34,541 bases of DNA from Pirellulales bacterium (GCA_019694435.1 JAIBBZ010000046.1:1-34541); one strand, 5' to 3'; positions 24,809-34,450 are shown, counted from the first letter of the stretch. The notes: generated by a model not told the origin, from the sequence alone. Translations and numbers: made by a program.

Positions 24809-25891
24809 CTACTGCGGCACACCCGGGGGGAGCGGCACGTTGATATTCTCGCCGGCCGACCCATAGGGCGATGCCGGCACAACCGGCGCAACCTGCGTCG
24901 TCGGCGGTTGCAGGCGTCGCGCCACTTCGGGATGGCCGGCCGGGCCCAGGGGGCCCTGACCGCCGCGCATCGCGGCGAGCTGATCGCACCATTGCCGCGC
25001 GGCGGCGAATTGCGGATCGGCCGCCAGCGCCTGGCCGAAGTGAAACTCGGCGCCGGTGAGATTCTGCTGTTCGTAAAGCAGATAGCCCATGTTGTAGTGG
25101 GCGATGGCCGGCGGGTGGACCGCCGCGAGCTGCGCCATCGCGTCCTGCGGCCGGTTCGCCTTGACGAGCACCTTGGCCAGGTTGTTGCGATACAGCTTGC
25201 GCTGCGGATCGAGACGAATGGCCTCGTTGATCGATTCCATCGCGTCCAACAGCGAGTCTTGTCGCGCCAGGCAGATGCCCAGGTCGTTGTGAGCGCTGGC
25301 CGATTTCGGATGGTACTTGATCGCGGTGCGATACAGTTCTGCGGCCTCGGGCAGGCTGCCTGCGCGATCTTTCATGTGGGCATAGTCGAGCAGCACCTGC
25401 AGGTTCTTGGGTTCGAGCGCCAGGGCCTTTTGATAGAACTGCTCGGCGCCGGCCAGGTTGCCCGTGCGCTCGTGCATCTGCGCCACCGAGAGATAGAAGC
25501 TGGCCGAAGGCTTGGCCGGCGTCGACAAGGCCACGGGGTCGTTTTCAGCGACTTGCGCGTCTTGGTTGAACGGGTTCTGGCTCGGGCCCTTGTCGCGCTT
25601 GAACATACTCGACATGCGCGACGTCGCGCTTTTCGTGCCGTCGCTCACCTTGGTCGTAAACCGGCGAAACGCGCTGGGCTGTTTCGTGCCGCTGGAGCCG
25701 AAGGCCGACGATCGACTGCCGTTATCGCTCGCTTGATCGCTGAACACGTCCTGGCGCGCGTCGACGTCGACGCTGTTGGCCGACTTCTTCTTGAACCAGG
25801 AGAAACCCTGCGCCGGTGCCTGCGTAGGAGCGAAGAAACCCGCGGCGACCGCGATCAGCACTGCACGGCGCAACGAATGAGCTTGGAACAC
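24809..25891 (-). CDS. Secreted TPR protein, TadD-like, of the Tad locus
   Basis: The product is 360 residues from a GTG at 25891, chosen because GGGAGG (25898-25903) lies six bases upstream and a signal peptide (LRRAVLIAVAAGFFAPTQAPAQ) starts there. A Ser/Lys/Arg-rich, probably unstructured segment spans about 30-110. At least four TPRs follow, including MHERTGNLAGAEQFYQKALA, MKDRAGSLPEAAELYRTAIK, LARQDSLLDAMESINEAIRL and LYEQQNLTGAEFHFGQALAA. The end is Pro/Val-rich. TadD of other Tad systems is a TPR lipoprotein that supports secretin assembly; this protein fits by position and TPR content but has no lipobox. The 152-base gap to the next gene shows no clear terminator. Confidence 0.75.
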   Translation of the reverse strand: MFQAHSLRRAVLIAVAAGFFAPTQAPAQGFSWFKKKSANSVDVDARQDVFSDQASDNGSRSSAFGSSGTKQPSAFRRFTTKVSDGTKSATSRMSSMFKRDKGPSQNPFNQDAQVAENDPVALSTPAKPSASFYLSVAQMHERTGNLAGAEQFYQKALALEPKNLQVLLDYAHMKDRAGSLPEAAELYRTAIKYHPKSASAHNDLGICLARQDSLLDAMESINEAIRLDPQRKLYRNNLAKVLVKANRPQDAMAQLAAVHPPAIAHYNMGYLLYEQQNLTGAEFHFGQALAADPQFAAARQWCDQLAAMRGGQGPLGPAGHPEVARRLQPPTTQVAPVVPASPYGSAGENINVPLPPGVPQ

Positions 25892-25997
25892 GACTTGCCT
25901 CCCTGCCTGAATGTCGCGGCCCGGCAGAGGATCCGGCTGGCATCCGGCGCGATCGCGAGATCGACCCGGGAACTGCCGCCGGCCGGCGGGCGCGGCT

Positions 25998-26015
25998 GGA
26001 GAGTTCCTGCTCTCC
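25998..26015 (-). other. Hairpin GGAGAG/CTCTCC upstream of the TadD-like gene
   Basis: GGAGAG (25998-26003) and CTCTCC (26010-26015) pair around a six-base loop in the 253-base gap (25892-26144) that otherwise shows no gene. It is one of two hairpins here. Confidence 0.4.
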
Positions 26016-26027
26016 TGTCTTGACATC

Positions 26028-26047
26028 GGCCCACTTGTGCGTGGGCC
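26028..26047 (-). terminator. Strong 7-bp hairpin after the small membrane protein gene
   Basis: GGCCCAC (26028-26034) and GTGGGCC (26041-26047) are perfect inverted repeats around a six-base loop, about 100 bases after the small membrane protein's stop. No U-tract follows on the minus strand. It could be a terminator, an attenuator or an RNA-processing site within the Tad cluster. Confidence 0.45.
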
Positions 26048-26144
26048 TCCATCAGAATCGTCACAAGCCGTTTACCTGGCCCCGCTAGCTGGCAGCATGC
26101 CGGCACCGGCCGGCCGCCACTGCGACACCCAGCTGCGACCCCGG

Positions 26145-26495
26145 CTACTCGCGCAGCATCAGGTACAGGCCCAGGCAAATCCCCAGGCTCGAGAAAATGA
26201 TAATCCGCGAGGCGCGCTGCCGGTTGATGAGCGACTGCAGCGGCTTGGAGTTGCCCGTCAGGAGGCTCGTCGCAGGCTCGGCCACCTCCTGAGCCGCGAC
26301 CACCGAGGGCGTCTGCAAGATGCGCTCGCGCAGCCAATGAGCGGCAATGCGATCGCCGTCGGTGATGACCAGGGGCGTCGCGGCCAGCAACGTCCACAGC
26401 AGCAGGCCGACGGCAGCGCGGCTACGTTTGCGCGGCGCGACTTCGCTTTCGAAATCCACGACGCGCGACTTGGGGTCGCACAGCACAGGACTCAT
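26145..26495 (-). CDS. Small membrane protein of unknown function in the Tad cluster
   Basis: The 116-residue product has an ATG at 26495 with GAGGA (26503-26507) seven bases upstream. A short basic N-terminus (APRKRSRAA) leads into a first hydrophobic helix (about 27-45, GLLLWTLLAATPLVITDG). A helical extracytoplasmic segment of about 50 residues follows, and a second hydrophobic helix (about 97-113, IIIFSSLGICLGLYLML) ends the protein. Both termini should be cytoplasmic. I do not recognise a family. It lies between the TadC-side secreted protein and the TadD-like gene, all on one strand, so a part in the Tad apparatus is plausible but unproven. Confidence 0.65.
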   Translation of the reverse strand: MSPVLCDPKSRVVDFESEVAPRKRSRAAVGLLLWTLLAATPLVITDGDRIAAHWLRERILQTPSVVAAQEVAEPATSLLTGNSKPLQSLINRQRASRIIIFSSLGICLGLYLMLRE

Positions 26496-26590
26496 GAGTC
26501 GGTCCTCGGCAGGTTAGCACCGCGTGCCGGCGTTCGCCGGGCGACGCAGGGGGCTCGTTCGACATCCTGCCGAGACCGCTTCCTGGTGCG

Positions 26591-27118
26591 CTACTGAACA
26601 CTCCCCGCGTTCTCGAACTTTGGCAGCCGCGGTTGGGGCGTGGTTTCCCGGTATTTGCGTTCGATCGAGTCGATGTAGTCGGCCGGCCAGGCAGGCGGCG
26701 CCAGGCCTGTTTCCTGCACGTCGAAGGCGAAATCGAGGTGCATGCCTTCGAGCGACGAGCGGACCGCCGCCATCCGCATCTGGGTGATTTCCGGAGTGGC
26801 CGCCCGCGGGACAAACACCGTGCGGTGCGCGGCGGGGCCCTCGACGGCGATCCAATAGACCTTCAATCGGCCAGCCTCGGTCAACTGCTGGTCATCGGGG
26901 CGGAAATGGTATTCGCCCAGCATGTTCTGCATCCGCCAGCCGTTTTCGACCATGATCGCAAACGGCATCGTCGCGGCCGTGCGATCGGCGTAGTTGTACG
27001 GCGCGGGCCAGCATTGGTTGGCCTTGCAGGTCGCCCAGAAGTTGCGCCAGGGGTTGGCCTCGGCCAAACTCGAGCAGCACAACACGGCCAGCAGCGTGAC
27101 GCATCCGATGCTTCGCAT
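26591..27118 (-). CDS. Secreted protein of unknown function in the Tad cluster
   Basis: The product is 175 residues from the ATG at 27118, preceded by AAGGA about ten bases away. A signal peptide (LLAVLCCSSLAEA) ends near residue 21. The mature N-terminus NPWRNFWATCKANQCWPAPY has two cysteines (31 and 36) that could form a disulfide. The segment YHFRPDDQQLTEAGRLKVYW and then HRTVFVPRAATPE with MRMAAVRSSLEGM have the order of an OmpA/MotB-like domain, but this is weak pattern similarity only. The end, YIDSIERKYRETTPQPRLPK, is polar. It follows tadC after a 242-base gap with no gene. I do not recognise it with confidence. Confidence 0.7.
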   Translation of the reverse strand: MRSIGCVTLLAVLCCSSLAEANPWRNFWATCKANQCWPAPYNYADRTAATMPFAIMVENGWRMQNMLGEYHFRPDDQQLTEAGRLKVYWIAVEGPAAHRTVFVPRAATPEITQMRMAAVRSSLEGMHLDFAFDVQETGLAPPAWPADYIDSIERKYRETTPQPRLPKFENAGSVQ

Positions 27119-27360
27119 GCCAGTGATCCTTCGCAGGGCTTGCCCGCCAATGCCCCGCCCGTGCGCGAACCTCCTTGGTCCCGTCGGCGCGGGGGCGTGT
27201 GTAAGTCTTATCGGATGAGCACGCGCCGGGACTGCGGCCACTTGATACCTGCCTCGACGCCCGAGCGGCCCTTCCGGAGCGGTTTTGGCAGCTAGCATCC
27301 GCGACTTTGACGATCGCGAAAGCCTTACTACCCGCGCCGGCGTGCCAGCATACCGTGCGA
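27119..27360. other. Gap between tadC and the secreted protein gene
   Basis: The 242 bases contain no gene and no strong hairpin. On the minus strand a GATAAG and a TATCAA could serve as -10 elements, but neither has a clear -35 partner. Confidence 0.35.
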
Positions 27361-28341
27361 TCAGTTGCCACTCATCTTCGGGAACATCTCGCGCATCATC
27401 GTGATGGCCGCCGGGCCGACGAGCACCACGAAGATGCCGGGGAAAATGAAGATCACCAACGGGAAAATCAGTTTCACGGCCGTCTTGGCGGCCCGTTCCT
27501 CGGCCAATTGCCGGCGCCGCGTCCGCATCGAATCGCTCTGCACGCGCAAGGCCTGGGCGATGCTCGAGCCGAACTTGTCGGCCTGGATCAAGATCGCGGC
27601 CAGCGAGCGGAGATCGTCGACGCCGGTCCGGACGCCCAGTTCGTGCAACACCTCGGAGCGCTGCCGGCCCATCTGCAAATGCAGGTTCGACAGGCCGAAC
27701 TCCTGGCTGATCACGCGGCAGCTCTTGCGCATCTCGTCGCTCACCTTGCGCATGGCCTGGTCGAGACCCAAGCCGGCCTCGACGCAGACGACCATCAGGT
27801 CGAGCGCGTCGGGTAGGCCGAGAAAGATGGCGTCTTGCCGCTGCTTGGCGATGAAGAGCCGCACGAGGTCGGGCAGATAGAACAACCCGCCGGCGCAGAA
27901 CATCGAGTACATCAACCCCTTCTGGGTCATGCCGTGGATGCTGAGCATCAGCGGCGTGCCAGCGGCCAGGCCCACGATCAGCCCCAGGAACTTCAGCCCG
28001 AGAAAGATCGACACCGCCGACTCGCCGCGGAAGCCGGCGTTGGCCAGCTTGATCTTGAGTTTGCTCGCTTCGAGCTCGTCGGTCGGCTTGAGCGGCTTGG
28101 CCAGCGCGGGCGACGCCTTTTCGAACACCCGCGTCATGGCGTTCGCGTCGCTCTTGGGCTGGCTGGCGCCGCGGCGCAACGCCGGGTTCTTGATCTCGTC
28201 GAGCCGTTCGTCGGCGCGATTGCGGCCGTTGGCCAGCAATTCCAGCGTCCACCATGCCGCTGCCGCAAACATGCCAAAGATGGCCAGCGGCAGCAGCTCC
28301 TCAAAATTGATCAGGTCAGCAAACATGGCCAGCAGGCTCAC
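27361..28341 (-). CDS. tadC: Tad secretion system inner-membrane protein TadC
   Basis: The 326-residue protein carries a type II secretion F domain, as TadC does. A membrane helix lies near residues 13-35 (LLPLAIFGMFAAAAWWTLEL). Two more lie at about 110-125 and 138-155. The cytoplasmic F-domain stretch starts LGLPDALDLMVVCVEAGLGL (about 174-193) and includes GVDDLRSLAAILIQADKFGS. A last helix near 290-310 (LIFPLVIFIFPGIFVVLVGP) ends it. With TadB it forms the inner-membrane platform for Flp-type pilus assembly. The GTG at 28341 overlaps the TadB stop as GTGA; an ATG five codons in (28326) is an alternative. The adjacent TadB and CpaF genes make the assignment firm. Confidence 0.9.
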   Translation of the reverse strand: MSLLAMFADLINFEELLPLAIFGMFAAAAWWTLELLANGRNRADERLDEIKNPALRRGASQPKSDANAMTRVFEKASPALAKPLKPTDELEASKLKIKLANAGFRGESAVSIFLGLKFLGLIVGLAAGTPLMLSIHGMTQKGLMYSMFCAGGLFYLPDLVRLFIAKQRQDAIFLGLPDALDLMVVCVEAGLGLDQAMRKVSDEMRKSCRVISQEFGLSNLHLQMGRQRSEVLHELGVRTGVDDLRSLAAILIQADKFGSSIAQALRVQSDSMRTRRRQLAEERAAKTAVKLIFPLVIFIFPGIFVVLVGPAAITMMREMFPKMSGN

Positions 28342-29297
28342 ACTTTGATGTTAATGATCTTGCGAATCACCAGCGCCCCGAGGATCTGCATGACGACGCC
28401 GCCGGCGAGCATTTGCTTGCCCATCGGGTCGGTGAACAGCACCATCACGTAGGTCGGATTGAGGTGATAAACGGCCAGGAACAGCACCGGCGGCAATCCG
28501 AGGAGCACGATGCCCGAGAGCCGGCCTTCGCCGGTGAGCGCCTGCACCTGGCCCCAGATGCGAAAGCGCTCGCGAATCAAGTGGCCGATCTTGTCGAGGA
28601 TTTCGGCAAGATCGCCACCCGTCTGACGTTGCAGAATGATCGCGGTGGTGAAGAACCGCAGGTCGGTGTTGGGAATCCGCGTCGACAGTGCCTCGAGCGA
28701 TTCTTCGAAAGGCACGCCGAGATTCTGTTCTTCGAACACCCGGCCAAACTCGCCGGCAATCGGGCTGGGCATTTCGTCCTGCACGAGGTGAAATCCCGCC
28801 GCGAGGCTGTGCCCGGCGCGGAGGGCGCGGGCGATCAGTTCCAAGGCATCGGGCAACTGTGCGGCAAAGGCCTTCAACCGCCGGGACCGGCGGAACAGCA
28901 GCCACATCAGCGGCAGCAGACCCATCAGGATCGCGATCACCGGCACCATGGCCAGCGGCGAAAAATACGCGGCGACCGCGCCGCCGAGCCCACCGAAAAT
29001 CGCCGAGATCAGGAAAAACGTCGCCGGCTTGAGCGACGTATCGGCCTGTTCGAACAGCCGCGTCAGATTGAAGTGCTCGTTGAGAAATTGATCGAGCGCC
29101 GACTCGTGGTCGTCGAGCGGCTCGAGCAGAACTGTTTCCTTCTGCTCCTTGCGCGCGCCTTTGCCGCCGGCGGCCGCGAACAAGTCGAGACGGTCCTCGG
29201 TGCGGCCGTCGGTCCGTTCGCGCAGCATGACCGCCACGGCCCCGACCAGGGCCGAAACGCCGACGAATGCGGCGATCGAAATCATCAAGGGGCTCAT
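28338..29297 (-). CDS. tadB: Tad secretion system inner-membrane protein TadB
   Basis: The 319-residue product starts with a membrane helix (SIAAFVGVSALVGAVAVML). A soluble segment of about 60 residues follows, then two helices near 92-135. The type II secretion F domain begins AQLPDALELIARALRAGHSL (about 146-165) and contains GGDLAEILDKIGHLIRERFR. A last pair of hydrophobic helices follows (LSGIVLLGLPPVLFLAVY, LAGGVVMQILGALVIRKI). TadB pairs with TadC and is driven by the CpaF/TadA ATPase. The ATG at 29297 has only a weak ribosome site, and the stop overlaps the tadC start by four bases, so the genes are co-translated. The gap to cpaF is 52 bases. Confidence 0.92.
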   Translation of the reverse strand: MSPLMISIAAFVGVSALVGAVAVMLRERTDGRTEDRLDLFAAAGGKGARKEQKETVLLEPLDDHESALDQFLNEHFNLTRLFEQADTSLKPATFFLISAIFGGLGGAVAAYFSPLAMVPVIAILMGLLPLMWLLFRRSRRLKAFAAQLPDALELIARALRAGHSLAAGFHLVQDEMPSPIAGEFGRVFEEQNLGVPFEESLEALSTRIPNTDLRFFTTAIILQRQTGGDLAEILDKIGHLIRERFRIWGQVQALTGEGRLSGIVLLGLPPVLFLAVYHLNPTYVMVLFTDPMGKQMLAGGVVMQILGALVIRKIINIKV

Positions 29298-29349
29298 CGT
29301 TACGCTCGGTACCAGGGGGTCGTGTGTTTCTCGCGGTGCCCGCGCGGGT

Positions 29350-30672
<1,323 letters not shown>

Positions 30673-30888
30673 GTTCGAACCTTGCTCCCCAAACTGCTCC
30701 GTTGTCGGGCCTGCGCCAGAGCGCCACCCGGTTGCTGATATCCACACCTGCCGACGGCCGTCGAGGCCGCGCAAGCGCAGCATGTGCCTGGCAGTCCGAC
30801 CTGGCACCGCGCAAACATAGCTCACGGATAGCCGATCCCAGGCTCACGAGGTGGCGAAATGACACGGCGTCGTGATCGCCCTCAGAAG

Positions 30889-30908
30889 GTGTGGCGAAAA
30901 CGCCACAC
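30889..30908. promoter_or_regulatory. Perfect 8-bp inverted repeat between cpaE and cpaF
   Basis: GTGTGGCG (30889-30896) and CGCCACAC (30901-30908) flank AAAA. A further GTGGCGAAA at 30851-30859 repeats the left half 40 bases away. The site is 40 bases after the cpaE stop, in the 275-base gap before cpaF. It may be an operator, or an RNA hairpin without a U-tract. Confidence 0.5.
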
Positions 30909-30947
30909 GCGGGGCAGACGACAGGGGGGGCCGTTGCGCGAGGCGCG

Positions 30948-32192
30948 TTACTTCTGCGCCGGTGGCGCGGGCGCGGGCGGTTTTGTGCCCGGCCAGAAAT
31001 TGCGCAGCCGCCCGGAGAGCGATTTGTTCGCGGCGGCCGGCTCTGTGCCTGCCGCGCTCGGGCCTGCGCCGCCGAGAGAATCCGCCAGTTGCATGATCGA
31101 CTGCGTGATCTTCGCCTTGGGAGCCTGCTCGATCAGCGGTACGCCGTTGTTGCGCACGTCGACCATGGTGCGATAGTCGTTGGGAAGCTGCCAGTAGATC
31201 TCGCGGCCGATCGTGTCTTGCGCCTTTTTGATGCTGATCTGCCCGCTGTCGAGGCCCATGCGGTTGACGACGATCTTCACCTTGTCGGCCACGTTGTGGT
31301 GCTCGTTCAGCGAGACCATCAACCGGACGACGTTCCGCAGGCAAGGCAGATCCAGCTGCGTGACCAGCAGGATGTGGTCGGCCAGCTCGAGCGACACCCA
31401 GTCGAGCGCCGAATAGCTCTTCGACAAGTCGAAAATCAGGTGCGTGAACGTGGCCCGTAACAGGCCCACTGCACGCTGAAAATCGTCAGGGGTGATCAGC
31501 GCCGCGTCTTCCATCTGCACGGGCCGCGGCAACAGGTACAGGCCGGACCCATGCCGGGTGAGCGAGCGCTTCAGCAGCGTGAAATCGAGCCGCGTGACGT
31601 TCTGGGCGACGTCGAGCAGCGTGTAATCGGGAATCGTGTCGAGAAACACGTCGGCATCGCCCAGGCTGAGGTCGAGATCGACCAGGGCGACCGAGTTTTG
31701 GGTATCGCGGGCCAGCACGCAGCCGAGGTTCACGGCCAGGCTCGTCGAGCCTACGCCCCCCGTCGCGCCGCACACGGCGATCACGTTCGAGGCACGGCTC
31801 TTGCCTCCGCCACCGTAGCGCCGATCGCTGATCCGTTCCAAGGCACCAATGAGGTCCTCGAGATGAATCGGCAGCGAAATGAATTCCTTGGCCCCGGCCC
31901 GCATGGCTCGGAGAATCAGGTTGCCATCGGTCGAGCTGCTCAGCACCAGGATGCTGCAATTCGGCGCGGTTGCGTTCAAGCGATCGACCAGTTCGAGCGC
32001 CTTGTCGGCATCTTTGTCGAGCGAGACGACGCCGATATCGGGCTGCGTCTGCGCGATGACGTCGGCGAAGAACTCGTAGCGCGAGCATTCAGCCTCGAGC
32101 CAGATCATGTCCATGCCCAAGAGCATCGACTTGAGTGACTCGCGCGAGCCGTCGTTCGGATCGACGATCGCCAATCGCAGGACGTGCTTCAT
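30948..32192 (-). CDS. cpaE: Tad pilus localisation ATPase-like protein CpaE/TadZ
   Basis: The product is 414 residues from the ATG at 32192; 30 upstream codons are open but unsupported. Residues 1-125 form a receiver-like domain (LRLAIVDPNDGSRESLKSML, then VVSLDKDADKALELVDRL), with no Asp at the usual phospho-acceptor position, as in atypical TadZ receivers. A MinD/ParA-like domain follows (about 135-375). Its Walker A region is GATGGVGSTS (142-151), where the signature lysines of KGGxGKT are Thr144 and Ser149, a substitution usual for this family. LVDLDLSLGDADVFLD and VKIVVNRMGL are further conserved blocks. TadZ marks the pole or site of assembly. A Pro/Ala/Lys-rich tail ends the protein. 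It lies between the secretin and CpaF genes. Confidence 0.93.
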   Translation of the reverse strand: MKHVLRLAIVDPNDGSRESLKSMLLGMDMIWLEAECSRYEFFADVIAQTQPDIGVVSLDKDADKALELVDRLNATAPNCSILVLSSSTDGNLILRAMRAGAKEFISLPIHLEDLIGALERISDRRYGGGGKSRASNVIAVCGATGGVGSTSLAVNLGCVLARDTQNSVALVDLDLSLGDADVFLDTIPDYTLLDVAQNVTRLDFTLLKRSLTRHGSGLYLLPRPVQMEDAALITPDDFQRAVGLLRATFTHLIFDLSKSYSALDWVSLELADHILLVTQLDLPCLRNVVRLMVSLNEHHNVADKVKIVVNRMGLDSGQISIKKAQDTIGREIYWQLPNDYRTMVDVRNNGVPLIEQAPKAKITQSIMQLADSLGGAGPSAAGTEPAAANKSLSGRLRNFWPGTKPPAPAPPAQK

Positions 32193-32213
32193 AGAACTCG
32201 ATCGTCCGACCAG

Positions 32214-32230
32214 GGGTGCCTGGGGCACCC
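32214..32230. promoter_or_regulatory. 7-bp hairpin upstream of cpaE with repeated GGTGCC boxes
   Basis: GGGTGCC (32214-32220) and GGCACCC (32224-32230) enclose TGG, about 22 bases before the cpaE start. A second GCACC/GGTGC pair lies at 32253-32264. The 162-base gap (32193-32354) after the secretin stop otherwise shows no gene. Confidence 0.45.
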
Positions 32231-32354
32231 TGCCGCCTTGTTTCTCGACCAGGCACCACGGTGCGCAGCGCCGCTCTGGCACTACGCGCCTGCCTTGTTG
32301 CCCTCAATAAATTTCTAGGTCGCGATTGGCCCACCCGCCGGAGATCACGGCGAG

Positions 32355-34313
32355 TTATTCGAAGTCGTAGCCAATCGGACCGATAAACTTGGGCGGTTCC
32401 GGCGCCGCTGGCAGCGCGCCCCCGCTAGTGGCGGGCGCCGCCGAGGTCGGACTTTGCGGCGCCGGACGATTTTGACGGGGGATCGCGGGATAATAGTTCG
32501 GACGTTCCGCCACAACCGGCGGCCGCGTCGCCATGGCTCCCGGTTGCGGTGGCAGCGGCGCAGCGGTGGGCAGCGGTGCGGCCGACGCACTATCCGGGAC
32601 CGTCATCCGCGGGACTTGCAACGCGGGCGCGGGTGCCGGCGGAGCGTTCGGGTTGACGGGCAGATTCCCCACATAGCGACGTGCCGGCGCCGCACCACGC
32701 CGCGGCGCTGAGGCCATCGGACCTTCGGTCGAGGGATCCGTCGGCATCGGGGCGCTCGGCGGCACGGTTTCTGGCGCCGTCATCGGGGTCGGCGTCATTT
32801 CGCCCGGCGTCATCATCCCTTCGACGCTGCCCGGCCCGTAGCCCGGAGAGGTAATCGGCACGCCCATGCCGCTGCTGGCATCGCCGTTGAGGCAATGGGC
32901 ACAGTGGCCACAACGGCCATCGGCACAACACGGCACTTCGATCATGCCCTTCCAGTACAGCTCGCAATCGCTCGGGGCGCAGGTGTCATAGCCGGGGCCG
33001 CCGGGCGGAACCTGGTGCGGCTCCATCGCGTCGACCAGTTCGGGCGTGACCATGATCAGCAACTCGATTTCGTTCGTCGTCGAGCTGTTGCGGCGAAACA
33101 TGGCCCCGACATAGGGGAGGTCCGCCAGATAAGGCAACCCGCGGCTGCGGCCTTCGGTACGCAACTGCACCAAGCCGGCAATGGCCAGGGTTTGCCCGGC
33201 CCGCATCTCGACGCCCGTCTCGACTTCGCGGACACGCAGACCCGGGATGGCGATTTCGTTGATCACCACGCTGCGGGTATTGTCGATTTCGCTCACGCGC
33301 GGGCGCACCTCGAGTCGGATGCGGCCGTTGCCCAGCACGATCGGCACGAAGTCCAACTGCGTGCCGTATTTCTTGTATTGAATCGAGACCGTACCCAGGC
33401 TCTGCGGTACCAGGATCGGGAATTCGCCGCCGACGTTGAACGACGAAGGCCGGCCGCTGATCGTCACCAGGTTGGGCTCGGCCATGACCTTGAGCAAGTT
33501 GTTTTCGCGCAAGGCCTCGAGGAACCCGAAGAACGAGTTGCCGCCGTTGACGACGCCCAAGGTGAGCGTCTCGCCGCCGGTTGTCTTGACGGTTTGCGTC
33601 GCTGCGGAGAAGCCGTTGAGCACGCCGCTGATGCCCGACACGACGAAGTCGTTCGCGTTGATCTCGGCGAAATCCACACCCAAGGTGCGCAGCTTGGTGC
33701 GAGAGACTTCCATCACCTTGACGTGCAGCAAGACCTGTTGCACCCCGCCGACGGCGATGTTGTTGATCACCTTCGGGTGATAATCCTCGGCGATCTGAAT
33801 GACGCGGTTGACGATGTCAGGGCGATCGACGTAGCCGGAGACAATCACGCTGTTCGACAGAGGAATCACGCGCAGCGTGCTCTTGGGGAACTGTGTTTGC
33901 AGCACCATTTGCAGCTCTTGCGCGTCGCCGAACACGATCACGTCGACCGTGTGAATGCCGTCGTTCTCGTCCCAGAGATTGACCTGCGTCACGCCGGGCT
34001 TCTTGGCCAGGACCTGCACCTGGTTGGGCGACAGCGGCGTGATCTCGAGGACCTCCGGGTTGTTCACCTGGGCCTTCGGGATCTTCTGATCGAGCGTCAG
34101 GATGCGGCTGGTATTGACCGTCATCTCGAGCCGTTCGCTGGCATTCTGCAGGTTCACGACCAGCGGCTGCCGTGCGAGCTGTGCGTCGGGGCCATGGGCC
34201 GCATCTTCCAGCGGCGATTGTGCAACCGCGGCGCGAACGAGCGCGCCCGCGGCCAGTGCCGTGAATAGGGCCATGCGCACGGCCCGGGGCCGTGTGAGTT
34301 GAAGCGTCAACAT
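32355..34313 (-). CDS. cpaC: Tad secretin (CpaC/RcpA) with a Cys-rich and Pro-rich C-terminal tail
   Basis: The 652-residue outer-membrane secretin forms the channel for the pilus. The ATG at 34313 has AAGGA (34323-34327, minus strand) nine bases upstream. A signal peptide ends near AVAQ (about 32). The N-terminal BON-like/N0 part spans about 50-130 (IPKAQVNNPEVLEITPLSPN), followed by a BON/N1-type region near 140-185 (SNSVIVSGYVDRPDIVNRVI). The secretin domain covers about 190-425, with VLLHVKVMEVSRTKLRTLGV, VMAEPNLVTISGRPSSFNVG, and the end LPYLADLPYVGAMFRR...NEIELLIMVTPELVD. After residue 430 comes an unusual tail: seven cysteines between 445 and 474, then about 170 Pro/Ala/Met-rich residues, ending IGPIGYDFE. 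It leads the visible Tad gene run. Confidence 0.94.
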   Translation of the reverse strand: MLTLQLTRPRAVRMALFTALAAGALVRAAVAQSPLEDAAHGPDAQLARQPLVVNLQNASERLEMTVNTSRILTLDQKIPKAQVNNPEVLEITPLSPNQVQVLAKKPGVTQVNLWDENDGIHTVDVIVFGDAQELQMVLQTQFPKSTLRVIPLSNSVIVSGYVDRPDIVNRVIQIAEDYHPKVINNIAVGGVQQVLLHVKVMEVSRTKLRTLGVDFAEINANDFVVSGISGVLNGFSAATQTVKTTGGETLTLGVVNGGNSFFGFLEALRENNLLKVMAEPNLVTISGRPSSFNVGGEFPILVPQSLGTVSIQYKKYGTQLDFVPIVLGNGRIRLEVRPRVSEIDNTRSVVINEIAIPGLRVREVETGVEMRAGQTLAIAGLVQLRTEGRSRGLPYLADLPYVGAMFRRNSSTTNEIELLIMVTPELVDAMEPHQVPPGGPGYDTCAPSDCELYWKGMIEVPCCADGRCGHCAHCLNGDASSGMGVPITSPGYGPGSVEGMMTPGEMTPTPMTAPETVPPSAPMPTDPSTEGPMASAPRRGAAPARRYVGNLPVNPNAPPAPAPALQVPRMTVPDSASAAPLPTAAPLPPQPGAMATRPPVVAERPNYYPAIPRQNRPAPQSPTSAAPATSGGALPAAPEPPKFIGPIGYDFE

Positions 34314-34343
34314 CCGTGAACTTCCTTGCTACGAGCGTTGAGC

Positions 34344-34363
34344 GGTCGTTGAATCGAGCGACC
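34344..34363. other. Hairpin GGTCG/CGACC in the secretin leader
   Basis: GGTCG (34344-34348) pairs with CGACC (34359-34363) around ten bases, 30 bases before the secretin start. It is short and could be chance. Confidence 0.3.
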
Positions 34364-34450
34364 CGCGTGCGAAGCGGCCTACTTCCTGAGGCATTCGCGG
34401 CGGTACTGGCGTCTGGCTGGCCCTCGAAACTGGCGTTCGGTCAAAGGGGG

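Noticed and set aside
27307..28452. Plus-strand frames opposite tadC and tadB
   Set aside because: The minus-strand genes have full family motifs and membrane helices; the opposite frames have none.
30673..30825. 51-codon extension of CpaF
   Set aside because: Extra residues do not fit the CpaF N-terminus, and AAGG precedes the ATG at 30672.
31738..31775. Loss of Walker A lysines in CpaE as a sign of inactivation
   Set aside because: Atypical Walker A sequences without the lysines are usual in TadZ/CpaE proteins, so this is normal for the family.
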